Position numbers and translations under genes: made by a program. The notes beneath the pieces were generated by a model, which was not told the DNA's origin, searched no databases, and was given only the letters and a program-made list of their open reading frames with translations. A stretch of DNA of 64,000 nt. It comes from Acidobacteria bacterium 28-9. Its GTDB lineage: Bacteria > Acidobacteriota > Blastocatellia > Pyrinomonadales > Pyrinomonadaceae. Location: contig MWYY01000041.1 of NCBI GenBank assembly GCA_002050355.1, positions 1 to 64,000 on the forward strand, given 5' to 3'. Of the stretch, positions 19,992 to 29,116 are shown piece after piece; within the stretch, counting starts at the first letter, position 1, and each line of letters starts with the position of its first letter.

Positions 19992-20609
19992 TTAACGGGT
20001 TGGACTGACAACAGTAGTGCTGCTGCCTAAAGCAATCCGGTTATTGTCACTTCTTGACGCCAATATAATACCAGCTGCCGCGCCACCGAGAACAAGCGCG
20101 AAAAGCAACCAGCCGCCACCGCCGCCGTCGTCATCATCATCGTCATCGTCGTCTTTTGTTTGTGTTTGTCCGCCTGTAGCACTAGTTGATTCACCTGCAT
20201 TAAGTTTAGCTGTCTTTCCGCCGGTTGTTTTGACAATTACAGCGTCGGAAGCATTCAATACTGTAACTCGTCCATTAGCCAAATCGCCGCTTATGCCTTT
20301 TTCATTAAATTTCAACGACATAATCGAGTTGGGCGCAAGCTCGATTTTACCGGCTTTACCGAGATTAATAACAGCGCTGGCGTTTTCCGGCGTAGCAATT
20401 GTGCTGTCTGAAAAAATCGAACGTCCGCTTTGCGCCGCTTGTCCATTTACCTTTACAAATGGATCTTGTCCGTTGACAGTTTTCCCGCTAACTAAAAGTT
20501 CTCCGGCGATTCTTTCGGAATTTGCCAGAACCACCATTGAATAAGTTGCAATTGTAGCAACTACCAAACACATTGAAAGTGCTTTTTGAATCCAAATTTT
20601 TCTGCTCAT
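19992..20609 (-). CDS. secreted FecR-like protein with poly-Asp/Gly linker (paralogue 2)
   Basis: The 205-residue paralogue has a signal peptide (about 1-29), the FecR-like block VINLGKAGKIELAPNSIMSLKF, a low-complexity linker with nine aspartates followed by five glycines, then a membrane helix WLLFALVLGGAAAGIILA and the tail SDNNRIALGSS. The tail DNN-x2-LG motif is shared with paralogue 1. An AGGAGA ribosome-binding site precedes the ATG. It lies first in a minus-strand pair with paralogue 1, 102 bp apart. An envelope role linked to the neighbouring polysaccharide genes is an inference. Confidence 0.78.
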   Translation of the reverse strand: MSRKIWIQKALSMCLVVATIATYSMVVLANSERIAGELLVSGKTVNGQDPFVKVNGQAAQSGRSIFSDSTIATPENASAVINLGKAGKIELAPNSIMSLKFNEKGISGDLANGRVTVLNASDAVIVKTTGGKTAKLNAGESTSATGGQTQTKDDDDDDDDDGGGGGWLLFALVLGGAAAGIILASRSDNNRIALGSSTTVVSPTR

Positions 20610-21079
20610 AGTTCTCCTCTTGTGTTCATTTAAATCAAAAATTTCAAAAAATCAAACCTCTCAATCTTTTACACGAATTATTATATCGTGTCAATAAAAA
20701 TTGGAAAGATAATGTAAAAAATAAAAGTAAATTTTACTTAGCTTTAGGAAGAGTATCAATCCTAAATGATTGTTACTCTTTATATCATAGTTAAATTTGA
20801 AATTAAAGCGTAATTAATGGAAAAATCAAAGTTTAAGGATATTGGTTTTAATTTAAACTAAAAAATCATCAAGAGGAATTATGTTCGCTTAAGAAATAAA
20901 AAGTTCCAAGGTAAAACAATATGTCTAAATTTAGACTGAAAATTCAATTAAAATATTATCGGCAACGGTATATTTTAAACTTTCAAGAATTTTTTAAGAA
21001 TAATCTCCCTGCTGCAAAATAAAGATTATCGTTTCAAATTTCTCAATCGAAAGATTTCAGGCTTTTCGGTAAATCTCGC
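20610..21079. other. long AT-rich intergenic region upstream of rimP
   Basis: No protein gene is supported. It must contain the promoter of the FecR-like pair on the minus strand. A hairpin with 11-nt arms (20750-20760 with 20769-20779, one mismatch) is present, without a T run that would make it a clear terminator. The rimP promoter begins at 21080. Confidence 0.6.
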
Positions 21080-21109
21080 TTGCTATTATCATTAATATTT
21101 GAGTATAAT
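21080..21109 (+). promoter_or_regulatory. promoter of the rimP-nusA-infB operon
   Basis: TTGCTA (21080-21085) and TATAAT (21104-21109) are separated by 18 bp, a good sigma-70 promoter, about 70 bp before the rimP ATG. Confidence 0.7.
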
Positions 21110-21125
21110 AACCGTTTCCTACGAA

Positions 21126-21168
21126 GCGTGGGAACGTTCTCGGTGGGTTCGCGCCCACTTTTTATTTT
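21126..21168 (+). promoter_or_regulatory. rimP leader with attenuator-like hairpin
   Basis: GTGGG (21143-21147) pairs with CCCAC (21154-21158) and is followed by a T-rich tract, giving a short intrinsic-terminator-like structure between promoter and rimP. An identical GTGGG at 21128-21132 could compete for the same CCCAC. A short GTGGG/CCCAC hairpin with T run before rimP is common in several phyla, consistent with control of the operon by its own product NusA; the mechanism here is inferred. Confidence 0.5.
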
Positions 21169-21180
21169 GGGCAAAAGACG

Positions 21181-21693
21181 ATGAGCAAAGATATTGCCGG
21201 TGAAAAAATACGCGGAATCGCTGCGCGTCTGGCGGGTGAAAATAATTTGGAACTCGTACAAGCACAAGTCTTCGGCTCAAATAAGAATTTGACCATTCGC
21301 ATTTTTATAGATAAGCCGGGCGGCGTAACTCACGAAGATTGTACTTTGATTAGTCGCCAAATGGGAGAAACTCTCGACGCGGAGGATTTATTTCCGTTGT
21401 CATATATGTTGGAGGTTTCATCGCCCGGTTTAGAACGCGAGCTTTACAGGTTGCAGGATTTTAGGAAATTTGCGGGTAGTCTGGCGAAAGTTAAAACATC
21501 GGCTGCTATTGCCGGACAAAAGAATTTTAGCGGGCGCATTGTCGGCATCGAAGGCGAGGAAATTGTCTTCGATGACAAAACAAACGGCACGGTGCGTTTT
21601 ACCTTCGACGCAGTTGCCAAAGCGAATTTAGAGATTGACTTTGCGGAAGAACTTAAGAGGAACGAAAAGCGGAAAACGGAAAATAAAAAATAG
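21181..21693 (+). CDS. rimP: ribosome maturation factor RimP
   Basis: RimP assists assembly of the 30S subunit. The 170-residue protein has the N-terminal alpha/beta domain with RIFIDKPGGVTHEDCTLISRQM and LEVSSPGLERELY, and the C-terminal SH3-like domain (about 95-160). It is the first gene of the operon, 47 bp before nusA, as in most bacteria. Confidence 0.95.
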   Translation: MSKDIAGEKIRGIAARLAGENNLELVQAQVFGSNKNLTIRIFIDKPGGVTHEDCTLISRQMGETLDAEDLFPLSYMLEVSSPGLERELYRLQDFRKFAGSLAKVKTSAAIAGQKNFSGRIVGIEGEEIVFDDKTNGTVRFTFDAVAKANLEIDFAEELKRNEKRKTENKK

Positions 21694-21740
21694 TGGTCGG
21701 AATTTTCCACTTTGCATTTTCAACTTTACATTAACGAGTT

Positions 21741-23249
21741 ATGACATCTATTGGACAGAGCATCGAAACATTATGCAGTGAGCAGGGAATCGACCGCAAT
21801 TTAGTCATCGAAGCGATGAAGGAAGCGGTCAAAGCGGCTGCGCGCAAGCAATTCAAATCGCAGGATAAGACCGGCGACAGCATTCAAGTCGATTGGAATA
21901 ACGAAGAAGGAGCAATAGAAATTTCCGCGCAAAAAACCGTCGTTGCCGAAGTGGAAAATCCCTCGACCGAATTGTCCTTAGAAGAAGCAATTGAAATGGG
22001 TGCAGAACCGGACGAAGTGGAAATCGGCGATATGCTGCTGATTCCTCTTCCGACCGAGGAACTCGGACGCATTGCGGCTCAAACCGCAAAACAGATTTTA
22101 GTGCAGAAGGTACGCGAAGCCATCCGCGAAAAAGTTTATGAAGAATACGTCGACCGCATAGGAACGCTTGTAAACGGTATGGTTAAGCGTTTTGAGCGCG
22201 GCGATATGATTGTCGATTTGGGTAATAATCTCGAAGCGATTTTGCCGAAACAGGAACAGGCACGCAGCGAGACTTGGAATCAGGGCGAACGTATCCGAGT
22301 CGTTATTGCCGACGTTAGCAAAGACCAGCGCGGTCAGCAAATAAAAGTTTCCCGTGCTTCGGCAGAACTTATCAAACGTCTTTTTGAAATGGAAGTGCCG
22401 GAGATTTACGACGATACGGTAGTTATTAAATCCGCCGTGCGCGAGCCGGGAGATCGAGCGAAAATCGCCGTTACCTCAAATGAAAAGGACGTTGATCCGG
22501 TCGGCGCGTGTGTCGGTATGAAAGGCTCGCGCGTCCAGGCAATCATCAAGGAATTGCGCGGTGAAAAGATTGACATTATCGAGTGGTCGGACGAGCCTTC
22601 GGTGTTTGCCGCCAACGCGCTTTCGCCTGCAAAAGTTTCGCAGGTGCGGATCACCAATATCAATGACCGCAAAATGGAAGTCATCGTCGGCGAAGACCAA
22701 TTAAGTTTAGCAATCGGCAAGCGCGGTCAAAACGTGCGCCTTGCGACTCGTCTCGTTGGTTGGGACATTGATATTGTCAGCGAAGAAGTTTTGAAAAAAG
22801 AAATTGCCAATCAGATGAACCAAATGATCGCATCCGGCGCTCCCGTTCCGATTACAGCTTTAGAAGGCGTTTCATCAGCTCAGGCGGAAGATTTGAAAGC
22901 TAAGGGAATCAGTGACGTCGATGCTTTGGCGGCAGCATCGGTTGACAATCTGGTTGATATTCTCGACATCAGCCTTGACGACGCCGAAAAGATTCTTTCT
23001 TCCGCAAAACAGATTGTTGAGGTGCGAAACGCACATCAGGTTGAAACGCCGGAAGAAAATAATCAAGCGAGTGAAGGTGCGGCACAAGCGGAGAATAACG
23101 AAAACACCGAAAATGCCCTTTCGGAAAGCTCGGAAATAAACCGTGAAGAAACGACTCGAGAAAACGCCGACGTTGATCTGCAATCCGACGAAGTAGCAGA
23201 CGCGGTTTCAAATGATATGCAGGAAAGTTCAACCGAAAAGGAACAGTAA
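21741..23249 (+). CDS. nusA: transcription termination/antitermination factor NusA
   Basis: NusA binds RNA polymerase and nascent RNA in pausing, termination and antitermination. Domains in order: N-terminal polymerase-binding domain (1-125), S1 (about 135-200), KH1 and KH2 (about 205-350; VGMKGSRVQAI, LAIGKRGQNVRLA), then a helix-hairpin-helix repeat (about 370-420, LEGVSSAQAEDLKAKGI) and an acidic, Glu/Asn-rich tail to residue 502. The tail is low complexity and probably disordered. Confidence 0.97.
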   Translation: MTSIGQSIETLCSEQGIDRNLVIEAMKEAVKAAARKQFKSQDKTGDSIQVDWNNEEGAIEISAQKTVVAEVENPSTELSLEEAIEMGAEPDEVEIGDMLLIPLPTEELGRIAAQTAKQILVQKVREAIREKVYEEYVDRIGTLVNGMVKRFERGDMIVDLGNNLEAILPKQEQARSETWNQGERIRVVIADVSKDQRGQQIKVSRASAELIKRLFEMEVPEIYDDTVVIKSAVREPGDRAKIAVTSNEKDVDPVGACVGMKGSRVQAIIKELRGEKIDIIEWSDEPSVFAANALSPAKVSQVRITNINDRKMEVIVGEDQLSLAIGKRGQNVRLATRLVGWDIDIVSEEVLKKEIANQMNQMIASGAPVPITALEGVSSAQAEDLKAKGISDVDALAAASVDNLVDILDISLDDAEKILSSAKQIVEVRNAHQVETPEENNQASEGAAQAENNENTENALSESSEINREETTRENADVDLQSDEVADAVSNDMQESSTEKEQ

Positions 23250-23316
23250 ATTTTTACTTGAAAATAAACTGAAATGAATAGGTTGAATTTAATAAATTTT
23301 ACAGAAAAAGATAAAT

Positions 23317-26079
23317 ATGCCCGTAGGAACAACAGTTCGGATTTACGAATTAGCCAAAGAACTCAAGCAGGACACGAAGCGCGTTATCGAAGACGTGCGG
23401 CGTGAAGGAGCAGACGTGAGTGTGCCGTCGAACTCCGTCAGCCGCGAAATAGCGGAGAAAGTCCGCAACAAGTATTTTCCAAAGCTGGAAACTGCGCCGA
23501 AACGGGGAATCAAACTCATAAAGAAGAAAGCGGTCGAGGAAGAGGAAAAACCGCTCGAAGAAGTACCGCAACCTGAAGCAGTGCCATCGGCAGAGAAAAT
23601 AGAAGACATAAAAGAAGCTCAACCGCAGCCGGTGGAAGTATCCGCCGGTAAGAAAGCCGTCGAACCGAAACGACAAGTTAGAAAATTACAGAAGAAGATA
23701 GAGGCAAAACCGCCGGAACAGATTCAGGAAGTTCCGGTTGTCGAAGAAACTCCTCAAACGGCTGCGGAACAAATTGATATCAAGTCATCCAAAGCGGCGC
23801 CTGAATTAAAAGCTAATGAGGAGAGTCAGGCAGAAAAGCCGACGATGGAGGATGAATCCGCAAAACCGAAATTTTCTACCAGAATTCTGCGCCCGTCCGG
23901 ACAGCAGGTCAAAGAACTTAAGTTAACGCAGGATTCGCTTAATAAAGGGATAAAACCGGGCGACCGCGTATATAACGAAGCTCCGACCCAAACCGGAAAA
24001 TTCAGCACCGATAAAAAGGAAGTTCTAAAAACTGACGTCCGCCGCGACGCAAAAGGCATACGGAAGCCTGGTTTTCAAGGCACGCCGGGCGAAAACCCGA
24101 ACCCGAAATCCGTATATACGCCGCCGGCAGACCAACGCAAAAGATTTGGGCGTTCCAACCCGAAAAAAGGCGGAAGATTTGAAAGAGGCGGAAAATTTGA
24201 AGAAAGAGACTTAGCTGTGCCGCGTCCGCTCTCGATCGAAGAACGCCTTTTTGCCCAAGCCGGTAAAATTGATAACAACAACCTGACATTCCTTCGCCTG
24301 ACTGAAGGCGCGACTATCCGCGAATTTTCAGAAGCGTTAGGCGTTACGCCGCGAGATATTGTGCAGCTTCTTGTAAAACGCGGAATCTTCGCCACCTTAA
24401 ATCAACCGATCAACGAGAAAATAGCGCAGGAACTCGCGGTAAATTTTGGTTACGACATAAGTTTTGTGCCATTCGAAGAAATGCTCATCGAGCAGGAATT
24501 CGAAGAACTTATTGCGGCTGATGCAGACGACATCGAATTGACGCGCCCGCCGGTGGTAACCGTAATGGGTCACGTCGATCATGGAAAAACCAGCTTGCTC
24601 GATGCGATTCGTTCGGACAATGTCGCCGAAGGCGAAGCCGGCGGAATCACGCAGCACATCGGCGCCTACAGCGTTTTCGTTCCGAATCCCGACAACCCGA
24701 AAGAACAAAGACGAGTCGTCTTTCTCGACACGCCTGGACACGAAGCGTTTACCTTGATGCGAGCCCGCGGTGCAAAAGCGACGGACGTGGTAATTCTTGT
24801 CGTTGCGGCGGACGACGGCGTCATGCCGCAAACCATCGAAGCCATCGAACACTCAAAAGCCGCGGGCGTTCCGATTATCGTTGCCATTAACAAAGTTGAT
24901 AAACCCGGCGCAAATGTCGATAAAGTAAAACAAGGCTTGGCAAATCAAGGCTTGCAGCCGGTAGATTGGGGCGGCGATGTCGAAATGGTTCCGGTTTCTG
25001 CCAAGCAGCACGATAATCTCAATACGTTGCTTGAAACGGTTCTTTTTTCTTCCGATATTTTGGATTTGAAGGCAAGTCCGACACGGCGGGCTTCGGGCGT
25101 TGTGCTGGAAGCAAAACTCGATAAAGGGCGCGGCGCGGTGGCAACGGTTCTCGTTCAGCAGGGAACTTTGCGTGTCGGCGACCCGTTTATTGTCGGGCAA
25201 TTTTACGGTAAAGTTCGCGCAATGTTCAACGACCGCGGCGAAATTGTAACTGACGCGCCGCCGGCAACGCCGGTCGAAGTTCTCGGACTGCAAGGCGTTC
25301 CGCAAGCGGGCGATACTTTTCAAGTTGTCTCCGACATCGAAAAAGCTCAGACGACGGCGAATCAGCGACAAATACACGCCAGAAACGTGGCGATGCTCCA
25401 GACGACCAAACGCGGAATCGAGTCGCTCGGTTTAGCGGAAGTCAAAGAATTACTGGTCATTTTGAAAGCCGACGTGCAAGGCTCGGTCGAAGTTCTGCGC
25501 GGTACACTCGAAAAACTTTCAACCGAGAAAGTAAAAGTTCGAGTTATTCGTTCGGGCGTCGGCGCCATTACCGAATCCGACGTTTTGCTCGCTTCCGCCA
25601 CGCAAGCCGACAACACGCAGACAGCCGTCGTTATCATCGGCTTCAACGTGCGCCCCGAATCCCGCGCCGCCGATGTCGCCAAACAGGAACAAGTTGATAT
25701 TCGCCTGCATTCAATTATTTACAAGGTCGAAGAAGAAATTCGCGCCGCAATGATTGGAATGCTCGACGCGATTGAAAAAGAAATTATCCTGGGCAAAGCG
25801 CTCGTGCAGGAAGTTTTCAAAGTTTCCAAAGTCGGCACCATTGCCGGTTGCCGCGTTACCGAGGGCGTCATCCGCCGTCAAGCCAAGGCTCGCATTATCC
25901 GCGACGGCGTCGTTTTCTGGACAGGCGATATTGATTCGCTCAAACGTTTCAAAGACGATGCCAGCGAAGTTCGTCAAGGTTTTGAATGCGGCATCGGGCT
26001 GGTCAATTTTAATGACATAAAAGTTGATGACGAAATCGAGCCGTTCGTTATCGAAAGAACCGCCGCCACTGAGCTTTAA
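23317..26079 (+). CDS. infB: translation initiation factor IF-2
   Basis: The 920-residue GTPase brings initiator tRNA to the 30S subunit. It has the N-terminal IF2N module ([20 protein letters not shown]), a long charged linker rich in Glu/Lys/Pro (about 60-330), a second IF2N-like part, and the G domain with G1 GHVDHGKT (from about 418), G3 DTPGHEAF, G4 NKVDKPG and G5 SAK. Domains II-IV follow to the C-terminus. RadA or L7Ae-like YlxR genes often found between nusA and infB are absent. Confidence 0.97.
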   Translation: MPVGTTVRIYELAKELKQDTKRVIEDVRREGADVSVPSNSVSREIAEKVRNKYFPKLETAPKRGIKLIKKKAVEEEEKPLEEVPQPEAVPSAEKIEDIKEAQPQPVEVSAGKKAVEPKRQVRKLQKKIEAKPPEQIQEVPVVEETPQTAAEQIDIKSSKAAPELKANEESQAEKPTMEDESAKPKFSTRILRPSGQQVKELKLTQDSLNKGIKPGDRVYNEAPTQTGKFSTDKKEVLKTDVRRDAKGIRKPGFQGTPGENPNPKSVYTPPADQRKRFGRSNPKKGGRFERGGKFEERDLAVPRPLSIEERLFAQAGKIDNNNLTFLRLTEGATIREFSEALGVTPRDIVQLLVKRGIFATLNQPINEKIAQELAVNFGYDISFVPFEEMLIEQEFEELIAADADDIELTRPPVVTVMGHVDHGKTSLLDAIRSDNVAEGEAGGITQHIGAYSVFVPNPDNPKEQRRVVFLDTPGHEAFTLMRARGAKATDVVILVVAADDGVMPQTIEAIEHSKAAGVPIIVAINKVDKPGANVDKVKQGLANQGLQPVDWGGDVEMVPVSAKQHDNLNTLLETVLFSSDILDLKASPTRRASGVVLEAKLDKGRGAVATVLVQQGTLRVGDPFIVGQFYGKVRAMFNDRGEIVTDAPPATPVEVLGLQGVPQAGDTFQVVSDIEKAQTTANQRQIHARNVAMLQTTKRGIESLGLAEVKELLVILKADVQGSVEVLRGTLEKLSTEKVKVRVIRSGVGAITESDVLLASATQADNTQTAVVIIGFNVRPESRAADVAKQEQVDIRLHSIIYKVEEEIRAAMIGMLDAIEKEIILGKALVQEVFKVSKVGTIAGCRVTEGVIRRQAKARIIRDGVVFWTGDIDSLKRFKDDASEVRQGFECGIGLVNFNDIKVDDEIEPFVIERTAATEL

Positions 26080-26080
26080 T

Positions 26081-26156
26081 AATGGTGAATGGTAAGTGAT
26101 AAATGGTGAATGTAAGAAGAAGAATTTTCATTCATCATTCAACATTCATCACTCAC
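26081..26156. repeat. intergenic GGTGAATG inverted-repeat element, copy 1
   Basis: The infB-rbfA spacer is an imperfect palindrome: GTGATAAATGGTGAATG on the left and CATTCATCATTC/CATTCATCAC on the right. It closely resembles the element at 30411-30475 and weaker versions near 8900-8945 and 11229-11292, each just after a stop codon. Confidence 0.7.
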
Positions 26157-26169
26157 AATTTATTATTTT

Positions 26170-26556
26170 ATGCGTCGTCCCGAAAAATTAGCTGAAACTC
26201 TGCGTGAGGAAATCACCGAAATTGTCGGCTATGAGCTTGAAGACCCGCGACTTTTGAGCGTAACCGTCACGGACGTGCGCGTTTCGGAAAATCTGCGAGA
26301 CGCAAAAGTTTTTGTCGTAGTCGAAGGCACAAAAGAAGAAGCCGAAATAAAAGAATCTCTCAAAGCGCTGCAGCGCGCCGCTTCGTACGTTCGCCAGCAA
26401 ATCGCGTTGAGTTTAAGTTTGCGCCATCCGCCGCTTATTAATTTCGTGCGTGACACGGCTGAAGAAAACGCGGCGCGTATCGGAGAACTTCTCGAAGAAA
26501 TAAATCTCGAAGAAATAAATGTTGATGGGGAATTGGAAACGAAAAACGAGAAATAA
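26170..26556 (+). CDS. rbfA: ribosome-binding factor A
   Basis: RbfA is a cold-adaptation and 30S maturation factor. The 128-residue protein has the single KH-like domain with RPEKLAETLREEITEIV, DPRLLSVTVTDVRVS and LRHPPLINFVRD. It has the expected length and position downstream of infB. Confidence 0.95.
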   Translation: MRRPEKLAETLREEITEIVGYELEDPRLLSVTVTDVRVSENLRDAKVFVVVEGTKEEAEIKESLKALQRAASYVRQQIALSLSLRHPPLINFVRDTAEENAARIGELLEEINLEEINVDGELETKNEK

Positions 26557-26608
26557 GGCGGCAGGTCGCCTTTTCTAATTTTCACCGACCGTTTTTCGTT
26601 AAGAAAAA

Positions 26609-27562
26609 ATGCTTAGTCAAGTAGTCGAGTTAATTGAAAACAAACAAAATTTCGCCATCACCACGCATGCCCGACCCGACGGCGACGGTATCGGTTCTTC
26701 TCTCGGATTATGCTGGCTGCTTCGTTCGCTGAGCAAAACGGTCGAAGTTATTGCCAGCGACGGCATTCCGGTTTCTTACAGGCAATTGCCGGGCGCTGAT
26801 GAAATCCGCAAAGTTTCGGAAATAGATAAAAAATACGACGCCGTTTTCGTTATCGAATGCTCGGACGCGGCTCGTCCGCACATCAAAAACTTAGAAAATC
26901 AATTTGTCGTCAACATTGACCACCACGCGACGTGCCAGCATTTCGGTTCAATAAATTGGATTGACGCCACAGCATCGGCAGTCGGCGAGATGATTTACAA
27001 TTTGTGCAAAGCAATCGGCGGGCGCATCACCAAAGAAATCGCTGAATGCCTTTATATGGCGCTTGTTACAGACACCGGCTCGTTTCACTTTCCGAATACA
27101 ACCGACAGAACTCTGAAAGTCGCATCAGAACTTGTCAAAGTCGGCGTCAAACCAGCAAAAATCTCCGAAGCAGTTTATAACTCATATCCGTGGAGCAGAA
27201 TCGAACTGATGCGCCAGGTTCTCGCAACCGTCAAAAGAAGCGAAAGCGGAAAAGTTGCGTGGATGCGGCAAACGCTCGATATGAAAAAATCTTCAGGCGC
27301 GGTTGACGGCGACAACAACGGTTTTGTCAACATTCCGCTCGCGGCGAAAGAAGTCGAAGCCGTCGTTTATATGCGCGAAGTCGAGCCGAATTTTTACCGC
27401 GTCAGTCTGCGCTCGAAAGACGGTCTGAACGTCGCCCGCATCGCTGAACAATTTGGCGGCGGCGGACATAAAAATGCTGCGGGTTGCCGTCTCGAAGGCG
27501 ATTGGAATAAAGCAGAGAGCAAAATTGTGTCTGCTGTTGTCGAAGCAATCGAGTCAAAATAA
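26609..27562 (+). CDS. nrnA: DHH-family oligoribonuclease / pAp phosphatase NrnA
   Basis: NrnA degrades short RNA oligonucleotides and hydrolyses 3'-phosphoadenosine 5'-phosphate. The 317-residue protein has the DHH motifs HARPDGDGIGSSLG (about 21-34) and NIDHHATCQHFG (about 99-110) for metal binding, and the C-terminal DHHA1 motif GGGGHKNAAGC (about 285-295). It sits in the rbfA operon, its usual place in many phyla. Confidence 0.94.
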   Translation: MLSQVVELIENKQNFAITTHARPDGDGIGSSLGLCWLLRSLSKTVEVIASDGIPVSYRQLPGADEIRKVSEIDKKYDAVFVIECSDAARPHIKNLENQFVVNIDHHATCQHFGSINWIDATASAVGEMIYNLCKAIGGRITKEIAECLYMALVTDTGSFHFPNTTDRTLKVASELVKVGVKPAKISEAVYNSYPWSRIELMRQVLATVKRSESGKVAWMRQTLDMKKSSGAVDGDNNGFVNIPLAAKEVEAVVYMREVEPNFYRVSLRSKDGLNVARIAEQFGGGGHKNAAGCRLEGDWNKAESKIVSAVVEAIESK

Positions 27563-27567
27563 TTTCA

Positions 27568-28155
27568 ATGAAAATGCCCGAAACAAAAGAAAAACGCTAC
27601 AAATGGCGGCGTGAAGGCTACAAGGAAAGCACAAAAGGCTTGCTGATGATCAACACCGGCGACGGCAAAGGCAAGACGACCTGCGCTTTAGGTTTGATGA
27701 TGCGCGCTGCCGGTCGCGGAATGCGTTGCTGTATGGTTCAATTTATGAAGTCGAAAACCGACCGTTACGGCGAACACGAATCGGCGGAACTGCTCGACAT
27801 CGAAGTTCACACAATGGGCGACGGCTTTACGTGGGACACCAACAATCCTGAACAGGATATTAAAACTTCACGCGAAACGTGGGCGCTGTGCGTCGAGAAA
27901 ATGCGCTCGGAAGCGTATGATTTATTAGTGTTTGATGAACTCGTTTATGTTCTCGATTACAAATTTCTTGATTTGCACGAAGTCATAAACGAAATAAAAT
28001 CAGTGCGCGAAAAACAGCCCAACTTACATTTAGTTTTAACCGGCAGAAACGCGCCCGCCGAATTGATTGACGCGGCGGATTTGGTTACGGAAATGAAAGA
28101 AATCAAACATCCTTTTAATGCGGGCATATACGCGCAGCAGGGTATTGAATTTTAG
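27568..28155 (+). CDS. cobO: cob(I)alamin adenosyltransferase, CobO/BtuR type
   Basis: This enzyme transfers adenosyl from ATP to cob(I)alamin. The 195-residue protein has the P-loop NTGDGKGKTTCALGL (about 29-43) and the family blocks MVQFMKSKTDRYGEHE, VFDELVYVLDY and LTGRNAPAELIDAADLVTEM. It lies 5 bp after nrnA, so it ends the operon, although no cobalamin riboswitch or other cobalamin gene is nearby. That suggests salvage rather than de novo synthesis. Confidence 0.94.
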   Translation: MKMPETKEKRYKWRREGYKESTKGLLMINTGDGKGKTTCALGLMMRAAGRGMRCCMVQFMKSKTDRYGEHESAELLDIEVHTMGDGFTWDTNNPEQDIKTSRETWALCVEKMRSEAYDLLVFDELVYVLDYKFLDLHEVINEIKSVREKQPNLHLVLTGRNAPAELIDAADLVTEMKEIKHPFNAGIYAQQGIEF

Positions 28156-28240
28156 AAATTTCGCCAAACTACGAAAAAAATTTTCAAACAAAGTAAGGTA
28201 AAAAACATTTTACAAATAAACGTAAGAAAATGAATGGAAA

Positions 28241-28906
28241 TTATAGTTGATTTTCTGTAGATATTTGAGCAACGCCAATCTTCGGACAAATATCATTTAA
28301 AATACAAATTTCGCATTTCGGCTTTCTGGCTTGGCAGATTTTGCGTCCGTGAAAAATAAGCCAGTGCGGAAACATAATCCACTCTTTTTGCGGTACAAGT
28401 TCAATCAAATCTTTTTCGATTTTTTCCGGCTGAACGTTCTCAGTTAAACCTAATCTTTGCGACAGACGCGAAACGTGCGTATCGACGACGACGCCGGAAG
28501 CGATGCCGAAAGCGTTTCCCAAAACGACGTTTGCCGTTTTGCGCGCCACGCCGTTTAAGGTCAGCATTTCGTCCATCGTCTGCGGTATTTCGCCGCCAAA
28601 GTTTTCGATGATTTTTTCAGCCGCGCCTTGAATGCTTTTTGCTTTGTTGCGGAAAAAACCGGTTGAGCGAATGTCTATTTCGAGTTCGATTTGCTCGACT
28701 TTTAAATAATCCTGCGGCGCGCGGTATTTGCGAAAAAGCGTTTCGGTTACAATATTGACACGCTCGTCGGTGCATTGCGCCGATAAAATCGTAGCGACTA
28801 AAAGCTCGAAAGGGTTTGTGTGATTTAGTGCGCAGCGAGCTTCAGCATATTCTATTTTTAGACGTTTGATAATTTCATCGGTGCGTGTTTTTTTCTCGGA
28901 CATCAT
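28241..28906 (-). CDS. nth: endonuclease III (DNA glycosylase/AP lyase)
   Basis: Nth excises oxidised pyrimidines and nicks abasic DNA. It has the helix-hairpin-helix LNGVARKTANVVLGNAFG with the catalytic lysine, the catalytic aspartate in VVDTHVSRLSQRLGL, and the C-terminal 4Fe-4S cysteines CQARKPKCEICILNDIC. I place the start at the MMSEKK methionine (28906, 221 residues), which matches the family; a start at 28966 would add a hydrophobic 20-residue extension not seen in Nth. Confidence 0.94.
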   Translation of the reverse strand: MMSEKKTRTDEIIKRLKIEYAEARCALNHTNPFELLVATILSAQCTDERVNIVTETLFRKYRAPQDYLKVEQIELEIDIRSTGFFRNKAKSIQGAAEKIIENFGGEIPQTMDEMLTLNGVARKTANVVLGNAFGIASGVVVDTHVSRLSQRLGLTENVQPEKIEKDLIELVPQKEWIMFPHWLIFHGRKICQARKPKCEICILNDICPKIGVAQISTENQL

Positions 28907-29116
28907 TGCTGATAGGCTAAAAAAGAAAATCGGAAAATGCAAACCGGAAATTTTGACCGTCCGCAAATAAAAATCGTTGAACTTATGGGAATATTCGCAG
29001 AGAAAGTTTCAAAATAATTTGACGATGTTTGCGTTTGTGCGACTAAATTGGCAAGATAACTTTTTCGTTTCAGCAGTTGATTTGTTAAAATCTCACACTG
29101 ACTTATATATAAACCC

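Noticed and set aside
20017-20544. 175-residue + strand frame opposite the FecR-like paralogue 2
   Set aside because: Poly-Ser and Pro runs are the complement of the Asp/Gly linker; no start signal and the minus strand gene has a signal peptide and good Shine-Dalgarno.
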